Shown here piece by piece: positions 52,336 through 59,780 of a DNA stretch of 64,000 bases (position 1 is its first letter; the number at the start of each line of letters is the position of its first letter). The notes below the pieces were generated by a model. That model ran no database searches. It was not told the DNA's origin and worked only from the letters and a program-made list of their open reading frames with translations. The stretch lies in NCBI RefSeq assembly GCF_050589645.1, contig NZ_JBNGOQ010000001.1:186001-250000 (forward strand), read 5' to 3'. This DNA is from JBNGOQ01 sp050589645. Its GTDB lineage: Bacteria; Bacteroidota; Bacteroidia; Flavobacteriales; Flavobacteriaceae. Made by a program: the position numbers and the translations under genes.

Positions 52336-54606
52336 TTATTGACCCTCAGTTTCTTGAACTATCTGTGAGCGGCTGTACTCGTCGTGGTACAAGTTCAAAA
52401 TGTTCATGTTGGCCAGAATCAGATCCTTGGTTTCCAATAAAATACTAAAATACAGGGTGGCATTTTTAGGGCTGGACTCCTCCGTCCGAGTGCGTTCTAC
52501 CTGCTTTTGAATAGAGTCCTCAACACTGGATAGCAAGGTCTGTTTCTGTTCTATGATATCCGGAACGATGCGATCAAACGTGCGGGAATCGAAAATTTCC
52601 CTCATTTGTCCAAAGAGGTTAATGAGTTTATCATTGATATCCAACAACTCCTCGGCCTGTTTTTTCTTTAGGGCCTTGTGGTTGTTGTTCACATGTTTGT
52701 GGCTTACCTTGGCTATCAGGCTAGAGGATTGCGCAACGTCCTGTAAACTTCCGATAACATCAATATAAAACTTGCTGGCACCCAAATACGAATCATCCAG
52801 ATCTTTGATAAAATAGAAGATATCGTTTTGAAGGTCTTCTATTTCCACTTCCAATTTGACCACGGTGCTCTTTGCCTTTTTAAGCGTATCCAGGTCTTGG
52901 TCAATTAAACCGCTTATCGTTGTTTGGTTTATTTTGCTCACCCTTTTCAAGGCTTTGGAAATGTTGTCGGCGCTTTCCTCTATCACGCCTTGGATCGAAT
53001 TGCTTTCGGCCCTGTTGAGGCTATCCTCCGCTCTTGTTTCCCGTGTTTTTTTCGTGTGTTTTATGTAATTCCTTGCGAGCAACAAAACAGCCAATAACAG
53101 GAGTACGGCAATCATGGACGCACCTCCCAAATGGATCAAATAAGCCACGGTGCCGGCTGCAATAAAAGCACTAATGGCGGTAAAAAACCAACCGCCTATT
53201 ACGTTGAGCACCCCGGCTACCCTATAGACCGCACTTTCACTGCCCCAGGCCCTATCGGCCAAGGAGGTCCCCATGGCCACCATAAAGGTTACATAGGTGG
53301 TGGACAAAGGCAATTTCATTGAAGTAGCAATGGAGATCAGCACACTGGCCACCATAAGGTTGACCGCGGCGCGGACCATGTCAAAGGCAGGTAGTTCATG
53401 GGTTTTGCCCTTGGGCAATTCAATAACAGGCTTCACAAACTGCTGCTCTATTTTCCCTTGGAGCGAAGCAGGAACTACGGTTGCGGTGTATTTAGCTATC
53501 AACATGGAAAACCGTACTAGGTTCCGGGATAGAAAATTGGGTTGAAATCGTTCCTGTGTCTCTCCCTGGCTAGACAAATCAATGGAGGTCTTCACCACTC
53601 TTTTCGCCTTGCTGGAAAACCATAAAGTCAGTACCATGATCAAGCCCGCTACGAGCAATAACAGTGTAGGCGTGGGTACTTTTTTGCCCAATACGTCCAT
53701 AGCAAATTCGGTGGCAGGGACGCCAGAGGCCGCCCAGGCCTCATACGACTGCCAGGCAGCTATGGGCACGCCTATGAAATTTACCAGGTCGTTTCCTGCG
53801 AAGGCCAATGCCAGGGCAAAGGTGCCCACGGCAATGATCAGCTTGTAAATGTTCTTTTTCAGCAAGGTAACCACCATATAGGAAAGCAAGGTCCAAATGA
53901 CAAAGCTCACTAGGACGATGAGCAAAGTTTTACCCTCGATCAACGGTTTGATCTGGGCATAATAATCTGTTCCTTTTAATCCTTTGATAAAAATGAAATA
54001 GGTAATCGCTGCCAAGGCAACACCTCCAAAAACGGCGCCTACCCATTTGGCTTTTCGTTCAAAATTAAAAGATAGCAGCACCCGGGAAACATATTGCACT
54101 ATTGCGCCCACTGTAAAGGCCACTACTACGGAGAGTAGAATCCCCAAAATGATCTCGGTCGCTTTTGTTGTATTGATGTAATTGGTAAGCTCCGAGATGG
54201 AGCCATTGTCGGCCCCAATTTTGATCAGGGCCATTGCCACCGCTGCGCCCAGTAATTCGAAGACGATGGATACGGTTGTTGAAGTAGGCATTCCCAGCGT
54301 GTTAAAAAAGTCGAGCAGCAGGATATCCGTAATCATCACCGCCATAAAAATGATCATGATTTCGTCAAAGTAAAATTCGCCGGGTACAAAAATCCCCTTT
54401 CGGGCTACCTCCATCAAACCACTTGAAAAAACGGCACCGAGCCCAATGCCCAGACTCGCCACAATCATCATTGTCCTAAAGGAAATGGCTTTGGAGCCAA
54501 TGGCAGAGTTAAGAAAGTTTACGGCATCATTGCTTACGCCCACCACCAGATCGGCAATGGCTAAAATGGCAAGGGCCGCTAACATTAAGATGTAAATATT
54601 TTCCAT
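52336..54606 (-). CDS. PiT-family phosphate transporter with PhoU-like C-terminal domain (first copy)
   Basis: 756 residues, close tandem paralogue of the next gene (VGVSNDAVNFLNSAIGSKAI; TSMKLPLSTTYVTFMVAMGTS; SLADRAWGSESAVYRVAGV). The C-terminal ~210 residues are the same PhoU/DUF47-like helical domain (GVIEESADNISKALKRVS, LQNDIFYFIKDLDDSY). ATG at 54606 is preferred to a TTG two codons earlier. It follows the porin by 76 nt; both PiT copies probably depend on the Pho-box-like repeat before the porin. Confidence 0.92.
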   Translation of the reverse strand: MENIYILMLAALAILAIADLVVGVSNDAVNFLNSAIGSKAISFRTMMIVASLGIGLGAVFSSGLMEVARKGIFVPGEFYFDEIMIIFMAVMITDILLLDFFNTLGMPTSTTVSIVFELLGAAVAMALIKIGADNGSISELTNYINTTKATEIILGILLSVVVAFTVGAIVQYVSRVLLSFNFERKAKWVGAVFGGVALAAITYFIFIKGLKGTDYYAQIKPLIEGKTLLIVLVSFVIWTLLSYMVVTLLKKNIYKLIIAVGTFALALAFAGNDLVNFIGVPIAAWQSYEAWAASGVPATEFAMDVLGKKVPTPTLLLLVAGLIMVLTLWFSSKAKRVVKTSIDLSSQGETQERFQPNFLSRNLVRFSMLIAKYTATVVPASLQGKIEQQFVKPVIELPKGKTHELPAFDMVRAAVNLMVASVLISIATSMKLPLSTTYVTFMVAMGTSLADRAWGSESAVYRVAGVLNVIGGWFFTAISAFIAAGTVAYLIHLGGASMIAVLLLLAVLLLARNYIKHTKKTRETRAEDSLNRAESNSIQGVIEESADNISKALKRVSKINQTTISGLIDQDLDTLKKAKSTVVKLEVEIEDLQNDIFYFIKDLDDSYLGASKFYIDVIGSLQDVAQSSSLIAKVSHKHVNNNHKALKKKQAEELLDINDKLINLFGQMREIFDSRTFDRIVPDIIEQKQTLLSSVEDSIQKQVERTRTEESSPKNATLYFSILLETKDLILANMNILNLYHDEYSRSQIVQETEGQ

Positions 54607-54682
54607 GATCAATTAGTTTCTGGTTGGCTAGTTTCCTGTGGAAGGCTGGTTTGCCATCCTATGTGGAATCTTGTTTTTTGGT

Positions 54683-55888
54683 TTAGAAATGAACATCGAA
54701 CTGTAATCTGTACATCAATCCATTAGTGCCGTTGTCCACACTAAGATAACTGATATCTGTTTGTATCTTTAATTTATGCCCTACAATATATTTTGAAAGG
54801 CCCAAGGTATACTGGCTTTCAGGATTGCTGCCAGTAATGGCTTCGTCCAATTGTATATCCGTGTATCGTCCAGACACCTCCCAATTGCTTTTGAACAAAT
54901 AACCCGCCTGCAAGTTAAGGCCATTGCCCACCAGCACCACGTCTCCGGTTTCAGTACCATCCGAGTTTTTGGCGATGGGGTCGTCTGCGTCCCTATAGGC
55001 ATATTCCCCCATGAATGAAAAGCCGTTGTACTTAAACATGGCATCCACAAAGACGGTAGAGATGTTGGTTTCATAAAAACCCGTATCATTGGCCATAAAA
55101 GTGCCCAGATTACTTCTAGTCTTTACAGCATCTTGGTTGAGGTCATAGGTAGCGGCGAGCATCAATTTAGGCTTTTCTTCCCTTTGAAGATCACTGCCAC
55201 TATAATCTCCCTTTTTCCGAAACGCACCAAAGGGGAGAAACTCCAACCGTGCAGTATACTGGTAACCCCCCAGATTGCCACTGGTAATATTTCTGCCTTC
55301 TCCCTGGGAAACGGCCAGCTTTTCCCGGACCATAAAATCTTTGGATAACTTAAAATGGTGCCGCAACTGTAGGCCCTGGTCACGGTCTATGTTAAATCTA
55401 CTGTTCACTAGGGAACGGTCTACCTGTTGCAGGTTTCCGGAAGATATAACCCGTTCTATATTGCCAGGCAGTTTGGTCTGACCTACCCAAAGCTCAAAAT
55501 TTTCATAAAAATTCCACATCACCACGGCATCCAAAATATACCTGGGGGCGTTATTGGTAAATTCGGAGGCTCCGGAAATATCCCTGTTGGACAGTCCCAG
55601 TTCCAATTTGTATTTAAGTTTTGGAGTGTAGGCAAATCCGTCAAATTTTAATCGGGCCCTGCGCACTAAAAAATTGGACTCCGGATTTATTAAACCGCCA
55701 TCCGGTCCTTCATCCCAATTTGCTATGGCCAAAAATTGCATTCGTGTGGCAATTTTCATACTCCAGGTACTGTCTTTGCCCACCAAGTTGAAAAGTCCTT
55801 TTCCGAAGGCGGGAGCGTTAGGTTCTTGCGAACGCAATGTAAAAAATGTGAACAGTAGTAACCCAACGGTTAACACTTTGGTCTTCAT
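54683..55888 (-). CDS. Outer-membrane porin, phosphate-selective (OprP/OprO) type
   Basis: 401-residue outer-membrane beta-barrel. A signal peptide (VLTVGLLLFTFFTLRSQ) is followed by amphipathic strands. Typical segments are FLVRRARLKFDGFAYTPKLKY, WVGQTKLPGNIERVISSG, GLQLRHHFKLS, FSFMGEYAYRDADD and the terminal YRLQFDVHF, with the aromatic last residue expected for BAM assembly. It belongs to the Porin_O_P family, often induced by phosphate limitation. The gene is directly upstream of two PiT transporters and 36 nt downstream of a Pho-box-like repeat, which supports a phosphate uptake role. Confidence 0.9.
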   Translation of the reverse strand: MKTKVLTVGLLLFTFFTLRSQEPNAPAFGKGLFNLVGKDSTWSMKIATRMQFLAIANWDEGPDGGLINPESNFLVRRARLKFDGFAYTPKLKYKLELGLSNRDISGASEFTNNAPRYILDAVVMWNFYENFELWVGQTKLPGNIERVISSGNLQQVDRSLVNSRFNIDRDQGLQLRHHFKLSKDFMVREKLAVSQGEGRNITSGNLGGYQYTARLEFLPFGAFRKKGDYSGSDLQREEKPKLMLAATYDLNQDAVKTRSNLGTFMANDTGFYETNISTVFVDAMFKYNGFSFMGEYAYRDADDPIAKNSDGTETGDVVLVGNGLNLQAGYLFKSNWEVSGRYTDIQLDEAITGSNPESQYTLGLSKYIVGHKLKIQTDISYLSVDNGTNGLMYRLQFDVHF

Positions 55889-55911
55889 TAAGTATTAGTT
55901 TTTGTCGCCGA

Positions 55912-55942
55912 CAAAGAACCAAAATTAATGTTAAGTTAATGT
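55912..55942 (-). promoter_or_regulatory. Pho-box-like direct repeat before the porin operon
   Basis: On the minus strand, ACATTAA-CTTA-ACATTAA (55925-55942) is a direct repeat with an 11-nt period, the geometry of PhoB/PhoP sites. Its TTAACA-like core recalls the B. subtilis PhoP box. A weak -7 like GTTCTTTG (55912-55919) lies 5 nt further on. Regulation by a PhoB-type protein is inferred from the downstream phosphate genes. Confidence 0.5.
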
Positions 55943-55977
55943 TTCCCGAACGTTATCTGTTAAACAATATTACAAAC

Positions 55978-56009
55978 AAAAAAAAAGCTACCTTGGCCAG
56001 GGGTAGCTA
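55978..56009 (-). terminator. Orphan minus-strand terminator
   Basis: AGCTACC/GGTAGCT arms (55986-56008, 7 bp) are followed on the minus strand by nine T residues. No minus-strand gene lies before it; the next minus-strand gene to the right is beyond the MORN gene and a strong terminator. It implies a short transcript starting in 56010-56250, or insulates the porin promoter. Confidence 0.65.
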
Positions 56010-56157
56010 TTAGACTTCAAACATATAGTCGACAAAAACCAATACGTATAATGAAATCCTTTTTTATCTTAAGATAAATTCAAAGGTCGTGCAGAAAAAT
56101 GAATTTTGTGTAAGCTTAAGATTATGTCTATATTAAACTTTAACATTTTTTTGAACT
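55978..56157 (-). ncRNA. Candidate small RNA upstream of the phosphate porin operon
   Basis: Predicted from context only: a Pho-box-like repeat (56191-56208), then TATCCTTG (minus strand, 56164-56171; one mismatch to TAnnTTTG) and a terminator 155-180 nt further. The transcript would be about 180 nt. No known RNA family is recognised and no target was sought. Confidence 0.3.
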
Positions 56158-56190
56158 GAGGAACAAGGATATCATCACAGTCAGACAATT

Positions 56191-56208
56191 TTAATGTTAA
56201 TTTAAAGT
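56191..56208 (-). promoter_or_regulatory. Second Pho-box-like direct repeat
   Basis: Minus-strand ACTTTAA-ATTA-ACATTAA, again with an 11-nt period and in the same orientation as the box before the porin. It is 19 nt from a minus-strand -7 like element and 10 nt upstream of the plus-strand MORN promoter, so it could act on either transcript. Confidence 0.4.
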
Positions 56209-56218
56209 TATGTGGATG

Positions 56219-56249
56219 TTGCCAAACTATTAAGTAGTTTGTATATTTA
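56219..56249 (+). promoter_or_regulatory. Promoter of the MORN-repeat protein gene
   Basis: TTG (56219-56221), 20 nt, TATATTTA (56242-56249) fits the Bacteroidota spacing with one -7 mismatch. Transcription near 56256 would exclude the upstream ATG at 56254 and supports the start at 56281. Confidence 0.45.
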
Positions 56250-56280
56250 ACCTATGGCTTACGTATTAAATCAATGGAAC

Positions 56281-56640
56281 ATGAAAAAAACGCTCCTTTT
56301 TTGGGCGGTTCTCCTTATTTCGGCAACGTCATTTGCCCAAAAGGAAAAAACGCTCGTTTTGAATGAAGACACGAATTTGATAGAAGCAACCTATTATCAC
56401 GAAAATGGAGAGATAAGTCAGAAAGGCACCTTTAACTTAGCGCGCAAATTGCACGGGGAATGGGCCAGCTTTAATGAAAAGGGTGAAAAAATTGCCATGG
56501 GCTCCTATGAAAATGGGGTTAAAACCGGCAAATGGTTTTTTTGGACCGATGGCATCGTTAAAGAAGTGGAATATAATAACAATGCTATTGCTGGTGTGGT
56601 CAATAAAGAAAGCAAATCCGGGATTGTGATCAAAGATTGA
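56281..56640 (+). CDS. Exported MORN-repeat protein (YwqK-like)
   Basis: 119 residues. A signal peptide (KKTLLFWAVLLISATSFAQ) is followed by MORN/YwqK-type repeats: YYHENGEISQKGTFNLARKLHGEW, with the core G-x-W, ASFNEKGEKIAMGSYENGVKTGKWFFW and TDGIVKEVEYNN. Such proteins are often labelled YwqK antitoxins, but in flavobacteria they are mostly exported proteins of unknown function, and no toxin is adjacent. The ATG at 56281 begins the signal peptide directly. It lies in a region with Pho-box-like repeats. Confidence 0.82.
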   Translation: MKKTLLFWAVLLISATSFAQKEKTLVLNEDTNLIEATYYHENGEISQKGTFNLARKLHGEWASFNEKGEKIAMGSYENGVKTGKWFFWTDGIVKEVEYNNNAIAGVVNKESKSGIVIKD

Positions 56641-56657
56641 TCTGCGGATAAGAACGT

Positions 56658-56697
56658 AAAAAAGAGCGCTGCAGATAGTTGCAGCGCTCTTTTTTTA
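56658..56697. terminator. Strong bidirectional terminator after the MORN gene
   Basis: AGAGCGCTGCA (56663-56673) pairs perfectly with TGCAGCGCTCT (56680-56690), 11 bp with a 6-nt loop. Flanking A and T runs (AAAAA and TTTTTTT) allow termination in both directions, serving the MORN gene and the minus-strand gene to its right. Confidence 0.9.
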
Positions 56698-56744
56698 ATC
56701 GCTCGTAAAATTATAGTTCAACGACCCGAGCTTTAGAGCTCGTG

Positions 56745-57149
56745 TTATTTTTGACCTTTAAATTTTGTGCTGACAAGCCCGCTGGTTTGACCCCCGGTTT
56801 CCGCATCTGTTGACAAGCCAATACCTTCCATGCTTATAGAAAGGGCGCCAAGACCTTTATGGATTTCCGTAACTTCATTTTCTTTCACGGTAACAGGCAC
56901 TTCCAGGGGGGCATAACCTGGATAGCTTATAAGCAGGACATACGTACCCGTATCCATATCGGAAAACTCAAAATTACCGTGGAAATTGGTTTGGGTGCGC
57001 TTAGTGGTGTTCTTTACCGTGATGTTGGCAAACAATAAGGGTTCATTGTTCATTTCCTTATCCAATACCCTACCGGTAATGGATCCTTGCTGCTGTGCAC
57101 ATAGAAAAGTGGTAAGGAATAAAGCGCAAAAGGTAAAAATAGCCTTCAT
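56745..57149 (-). CDS. Exported carboxypeptidase-regulatory-like domain protein
   Basis: 134 residues. The ATG at 57149 gives a signal peptide (MKAIFTFCALFLTTFLCAQ). One CarboxypepD_reg-like beta-sandwich follows: GSITGRVLDKEMNNEPLLFANITVKNTTKRTQTNFHGNFEF in outline, then TGTYVLLISYPGYAPLEVPVTV. This is the N-terminal domain usually found on TonB-dependent receptors, here standing alone. The C-terminus is Gly/Ser/Thr-rich. A role in ligand binding or envelope structure is possible; function unknown. Confidence 0.82.
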   Translation of the reverse strand: MKAIFTFCALFLTTFLCAQQQGSITGRVLDKEMNNEPLLFANITVKNTTKRTQTNFHGNFEFSDMDTGTYVLLISYPGYAPLEVPVTVKENEVTEIHKGLGALSISMEGIGLSTDAETGGQTSGLVSTKFKGQK

Positions 57150-57330
57150 TTGATATCGGTGTGTTTTCTTGTGCAAAGAAAACTTAGCATTGTAAAGTTA
57201 AGGTTATTGGCAAGTTAAAAATAGGTAACAAAATGGTTATCAAATACGTTTTCCCCGTGTATTGAAACTCCCTTTTTTCATGTGCATGGTCGTGGTGAAA
57301 AAATGTATCTTGCGCCATATTTGATGCTTT

Positions 57331-58674
57331 ATGAATTGGGAACAATTACTCTCATTAAGACGGTATGGGGATACCCATAAACGATTGCGAAAGGAACAGG
57401 ATGAGACCCGTTTGGGATTTGAAGTGGATTATGATCGTGTCATATTTTCTTCCGCTTTTAGGAGTCTGCAGGACAAGACCCAGGTAATACCACTCTCCAA
57501 GACCGATTTTGTACATACCCGCCTTACGCATAGCTTGGAAGTATCGGTGGTAGGGCGAAGTCTTGGCAGGATCGCAGGAAGGGAATTACTTAAAAAGCAT
57601 CCACACCTACAGGAGGTACACGGGTACCGGTTCAATGATTTTGGAGCCATTGTTGCCGCGGCAGCGCTGGCCCATGATATTGGAAACCCACCTTTTGGAC
57701 ATAGTGGGGAAAAGGCCATAGGCGAATATTTTAAAACGGGAAACGGGAAAATATATCAGTCGGCCCTTACCAAAAAAGAATTTCAGGACATCATTGATTT
57801 TGAAGGCAATGCCAATGGTTTTAGGTTGCTGTCCGCGTCCAAAGAAGGGGTTCAAGGCGGACTCCGCTTGAGCTACGCCACCTTAGGGGCGTTTATGAAG
57901 TACCCAAAAGAGTCCCTGCCCAAGAAACCCACCCGCCATATTTCCGACAAGAAGTTTGGATTTTTTCAATCGGAAAAGGATTTTTTTGCGAGCGTTGCAT
58001 CCGAACTGGGCCTGGTACAGAAAGGTTCGGGTAGCGATATCGGTTTTTACCGGCACCCGCTTACCTATCTGGTGGAAGCGGCAGACGATATTTGCTACAC
58101 GATCATCGATTTTGAGGACGGGATCAACCTGGGCCTGATCTCCGAAGATTTCGCCTTGGAGTATTTCATAAAATTGGTAAAGGACAGTATCAACACCAAA
58201 AAGTACAACGCCATGGTCCATATGGAAGACCGCCTGAGTTATTTAAGGGCCCTGGCGATAAATACCTTGATCCGCGATGCCGTGGACATCTTTATGGAGA
58301 ACGAGGAAGCGTTACTGGACGGGAGTTTTGAGGTGTCTCTTCTGGACAAGAGCAAATACCGAGCACAGATCGAGGACATCATTCAAATAAGCGTAGCGAA
58401 AATCTATAAGTCCCAGGAAGTAATCGAAAAAGAAATAGCCGGCTATAAGATCATCTCAGACCTGCTGGAAGTTTATACGGGGGCCTTGGTAAGGAAGCAG
58501 GAGGAAAAAGCGTCGAACTACGACCGGCTGATCATTCAAACCTTGCCGTCATCCTATAAGCGCACAGACGTATCGCTCTACCACATATTACTCAGCTGCT
58601 GCTGTTATGTGGCCAGCCTATCGGACAGTACGGCGGTGCACATGCACAACAAGATTATGGGAGGGCAGCTTTAA
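57331..58674 (+). CDS. dgt: Deoxyguanosinetriphosphate triphosphohydrolase-like protein (dGTPase)
   Basis: 447-residue HD-domain dNTP triphosphohydrolase. N-terminal RVIFSSAFRSLQDKTQV and THSLEVSVVGRSLGR, then the HD pair in ALAHDIGNPPFGHSGEKAI (about residues 112-125) and EAADDICYTIIDFEDG. These match the Dgt type I group; members hydrolyse dGTP to deoxyguanosine and triphosphate. A possible -7 element, TATCTTGC, lies at 57305-57312. It overlaps the DUF3078 gene tail to tail by 4 nt. Confidence 0.92.
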   Translation: MNWEQLLSLRRYGDTHKRLRKEQDETRLGFEVDYDRVIFSSAFRSLQDKTQVIPLSKTDFVHTRLTHSLEVSVVGRSLGRIAGRELLKKHPHLQEVHGYRFNDFGAIVAAAALAHDIGNPPFGHSGEKAIGEYFKTGNGKIYQSALTKKEFQDIIDFEGNANGFRLLSASKEGVQGGLRLSYATLGAFMKYPKESLPKKPTRHISDKKFGFFQSEKDFFASVASELGLVQKGSGSDIGFYRHPLTYLVEAADDICYTIIDFEDGINLGLISEDFALEYFIKLVKDSINTKKYNAMVHMEDRLSYLRALAINTLIRDAVDIFMENEEALLDGSFEVSLLDKSKYRAQIEDIIQISVAKIYKSQEVIEKEIAGYKIISDLLEVYTGALVRKQEEKASNYDRLIIQTLPSSYKRTDVSLYHILLSCCCYVASLSDSTAVHMHNKIMGGQL

Positions 58675-59780
58675 AAACTATAGGAGAGGCCTACGCCCAA
58701 TATTTGCTTAAACTGAATTCTTGGTGTTCCAGGATTTATAACCGTGCCGTCTACCGCTGTTTCCTCATCGGATCGGATATCGTCGTCAAAAATTATGTGG
58801 GTGCCAATACTGGCATTCACATATTCATTTACAGTTAAGTTCAACAGAAGCTCCCAGTTCACATCTATGTTTCCGAAACTCCGTAGATAGTCTGTGTACA
58901 AACTTAGCCTATGGTTAATGACCATATTTTTGTAGACTTGCTTTTCCCAGGTATTGGTGATGAGAAAACCAAATTCCATAAATACGTTTTTTCCCTCCTG
59001 TAGCACGTTCCCTTCCGCATCCAACACTGCTTTTTCGACCCCAAAAGCTCCTTGATCGGCCAAATCCTGATCAAGGACAAAAGTGGCTTTTTGCGTGATG
59101 GGAGAAATATATAGGTTAAACTTTTTGCCCTCTGGGATATAGGAGGTCCCCGCTCCCAAAAACAGATAACCGGGCGCCATAAAGTTTGAGATTAGATTGG
59201 TCCTGTCCGCATCCTGAAAACCTTTGTCAAATTGCGTGTTAAAATTGGCCTTGACCGAATAATACCAATTGGTGATGGTATCCCTTCGGTAGCCAAAAGT
59301 GGAACTCAAACGTATAGCATCGTCCGTTTTTTGAAGCTTGCGACCTTCCTGTGCGTTAAGACCGTACCTCAGGTCCAGATCGTTGTCCCATTGGACGTAC
59401 CTAAACTTGTAATTGCGCACGAATTTTGCATTTCCCAGACCCGAAATGGAATTGTTGCCTCCAGCGTTCCAGTTTACAAAGGCCACCTCGCTGAGGTTGA
59501 GTCCCAATTTGTTTTCCTTTACCCAAAAAGAGGGAAATTTAAACCGTTTAAAACGCTGGGTAAGGGGTTTGGTGGTCTTGAATGAAATAAAGGGATTGGT
59601 TAGGACTACCCCTCTTGGAATGTTTTTGATCTTCGACTGGGGCGTGCGTATAACGATGGTGTCAATAACCAAGGAATCCACCGCTTGTTGCGGGGGAATA
59701 CTGTCTTGGGCAAACAAGGGGTTAAACGCAAAACTGAGAAGAAAGGAAACTAGGGCTTTTGTATAGATGCTACTGGGCAT
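58671..59780 (-). CDS. DUF3078 family exported protein
   Basis: 369 residues. A signal peptide (ALVSFLLSFAFNPLFAQ) is followed by a beta-rich domain: NKLGLNLSEVAFVNWNAGGNNSISG, with the family core NWNAGGNNS, then YVQWDNDLDLRYGLN, TNWYYSVKANFNTQFDKG and a late VNEYVNASIGTHIIFDDDI with a final GVGLSYSF. The many amphipathic strands and aromatic C-terminus suggest an outer-membrane barrel. Function unknown. Its start lies inside the end of dxs (11-nt overlap), so the genes are co-transcribed. Confidence 0.87.
   Translation of the reverse strand: MPSSIYTKALVSFLLSFAFNPLFAQDSIPPQQAVDSLVIDTIVIRTPQSKIKNIPRGVVLTNPFISFKTTKPLTQRFKRFKFPSFWVKENKLGLNLSEVAFVNWNAGGNNSISGLGNAKFVRNYKFRYVQWDNDLDLRYGLNAQEGRKLQKTDDAIRLSSTFGYRRDTITNWYYSVKANFNTQFDKGFQDADRTNLISNFMAPGYLFLGAGTSYIPEGKKFNLYISPITQKATFVLDQDLADQGAFGVEKAVLDAEGNVLQEGKNVFMEFGFLITNTWEKQVYKNMVINHRLSLYTDYLRSFGNIDVNWELLLNLTVNEYVNASIGTHIIFDDDIRSDEETAVDGTVINPGTPRIQFKQILGVGLSYSF

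Larger units (their letters stand above)
55889..56280. other. Divergent intergenic region between the phosphate porin and the MORN gene
   Basis: 392 nt, AT-rich, without a convincing ORF (a 25-codon minus-strand frame at 56069-56146 is judged chance). It holds two Pho-box-like repeats, an orphan minus-strand terminator and a MORN promoter, each listed separately. Confidence 0.6.

Noticed and set aside
56069..56146. 25-codon minus-strand open frame in the candidate small RNA
   Set aside because: Starts MLKFNIDIILSLHKIHF and has no clear start context or domain; length is as expected by chance in AT-rich DNA. Not ruled out, but not supported.
56281..56640. MORN protein as the antitoxin of a toxin-antitoxin pair
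   Set aside because: The YwqK family name suggests this, but the protein has an export signal and no toxin-like gene is adjacent.
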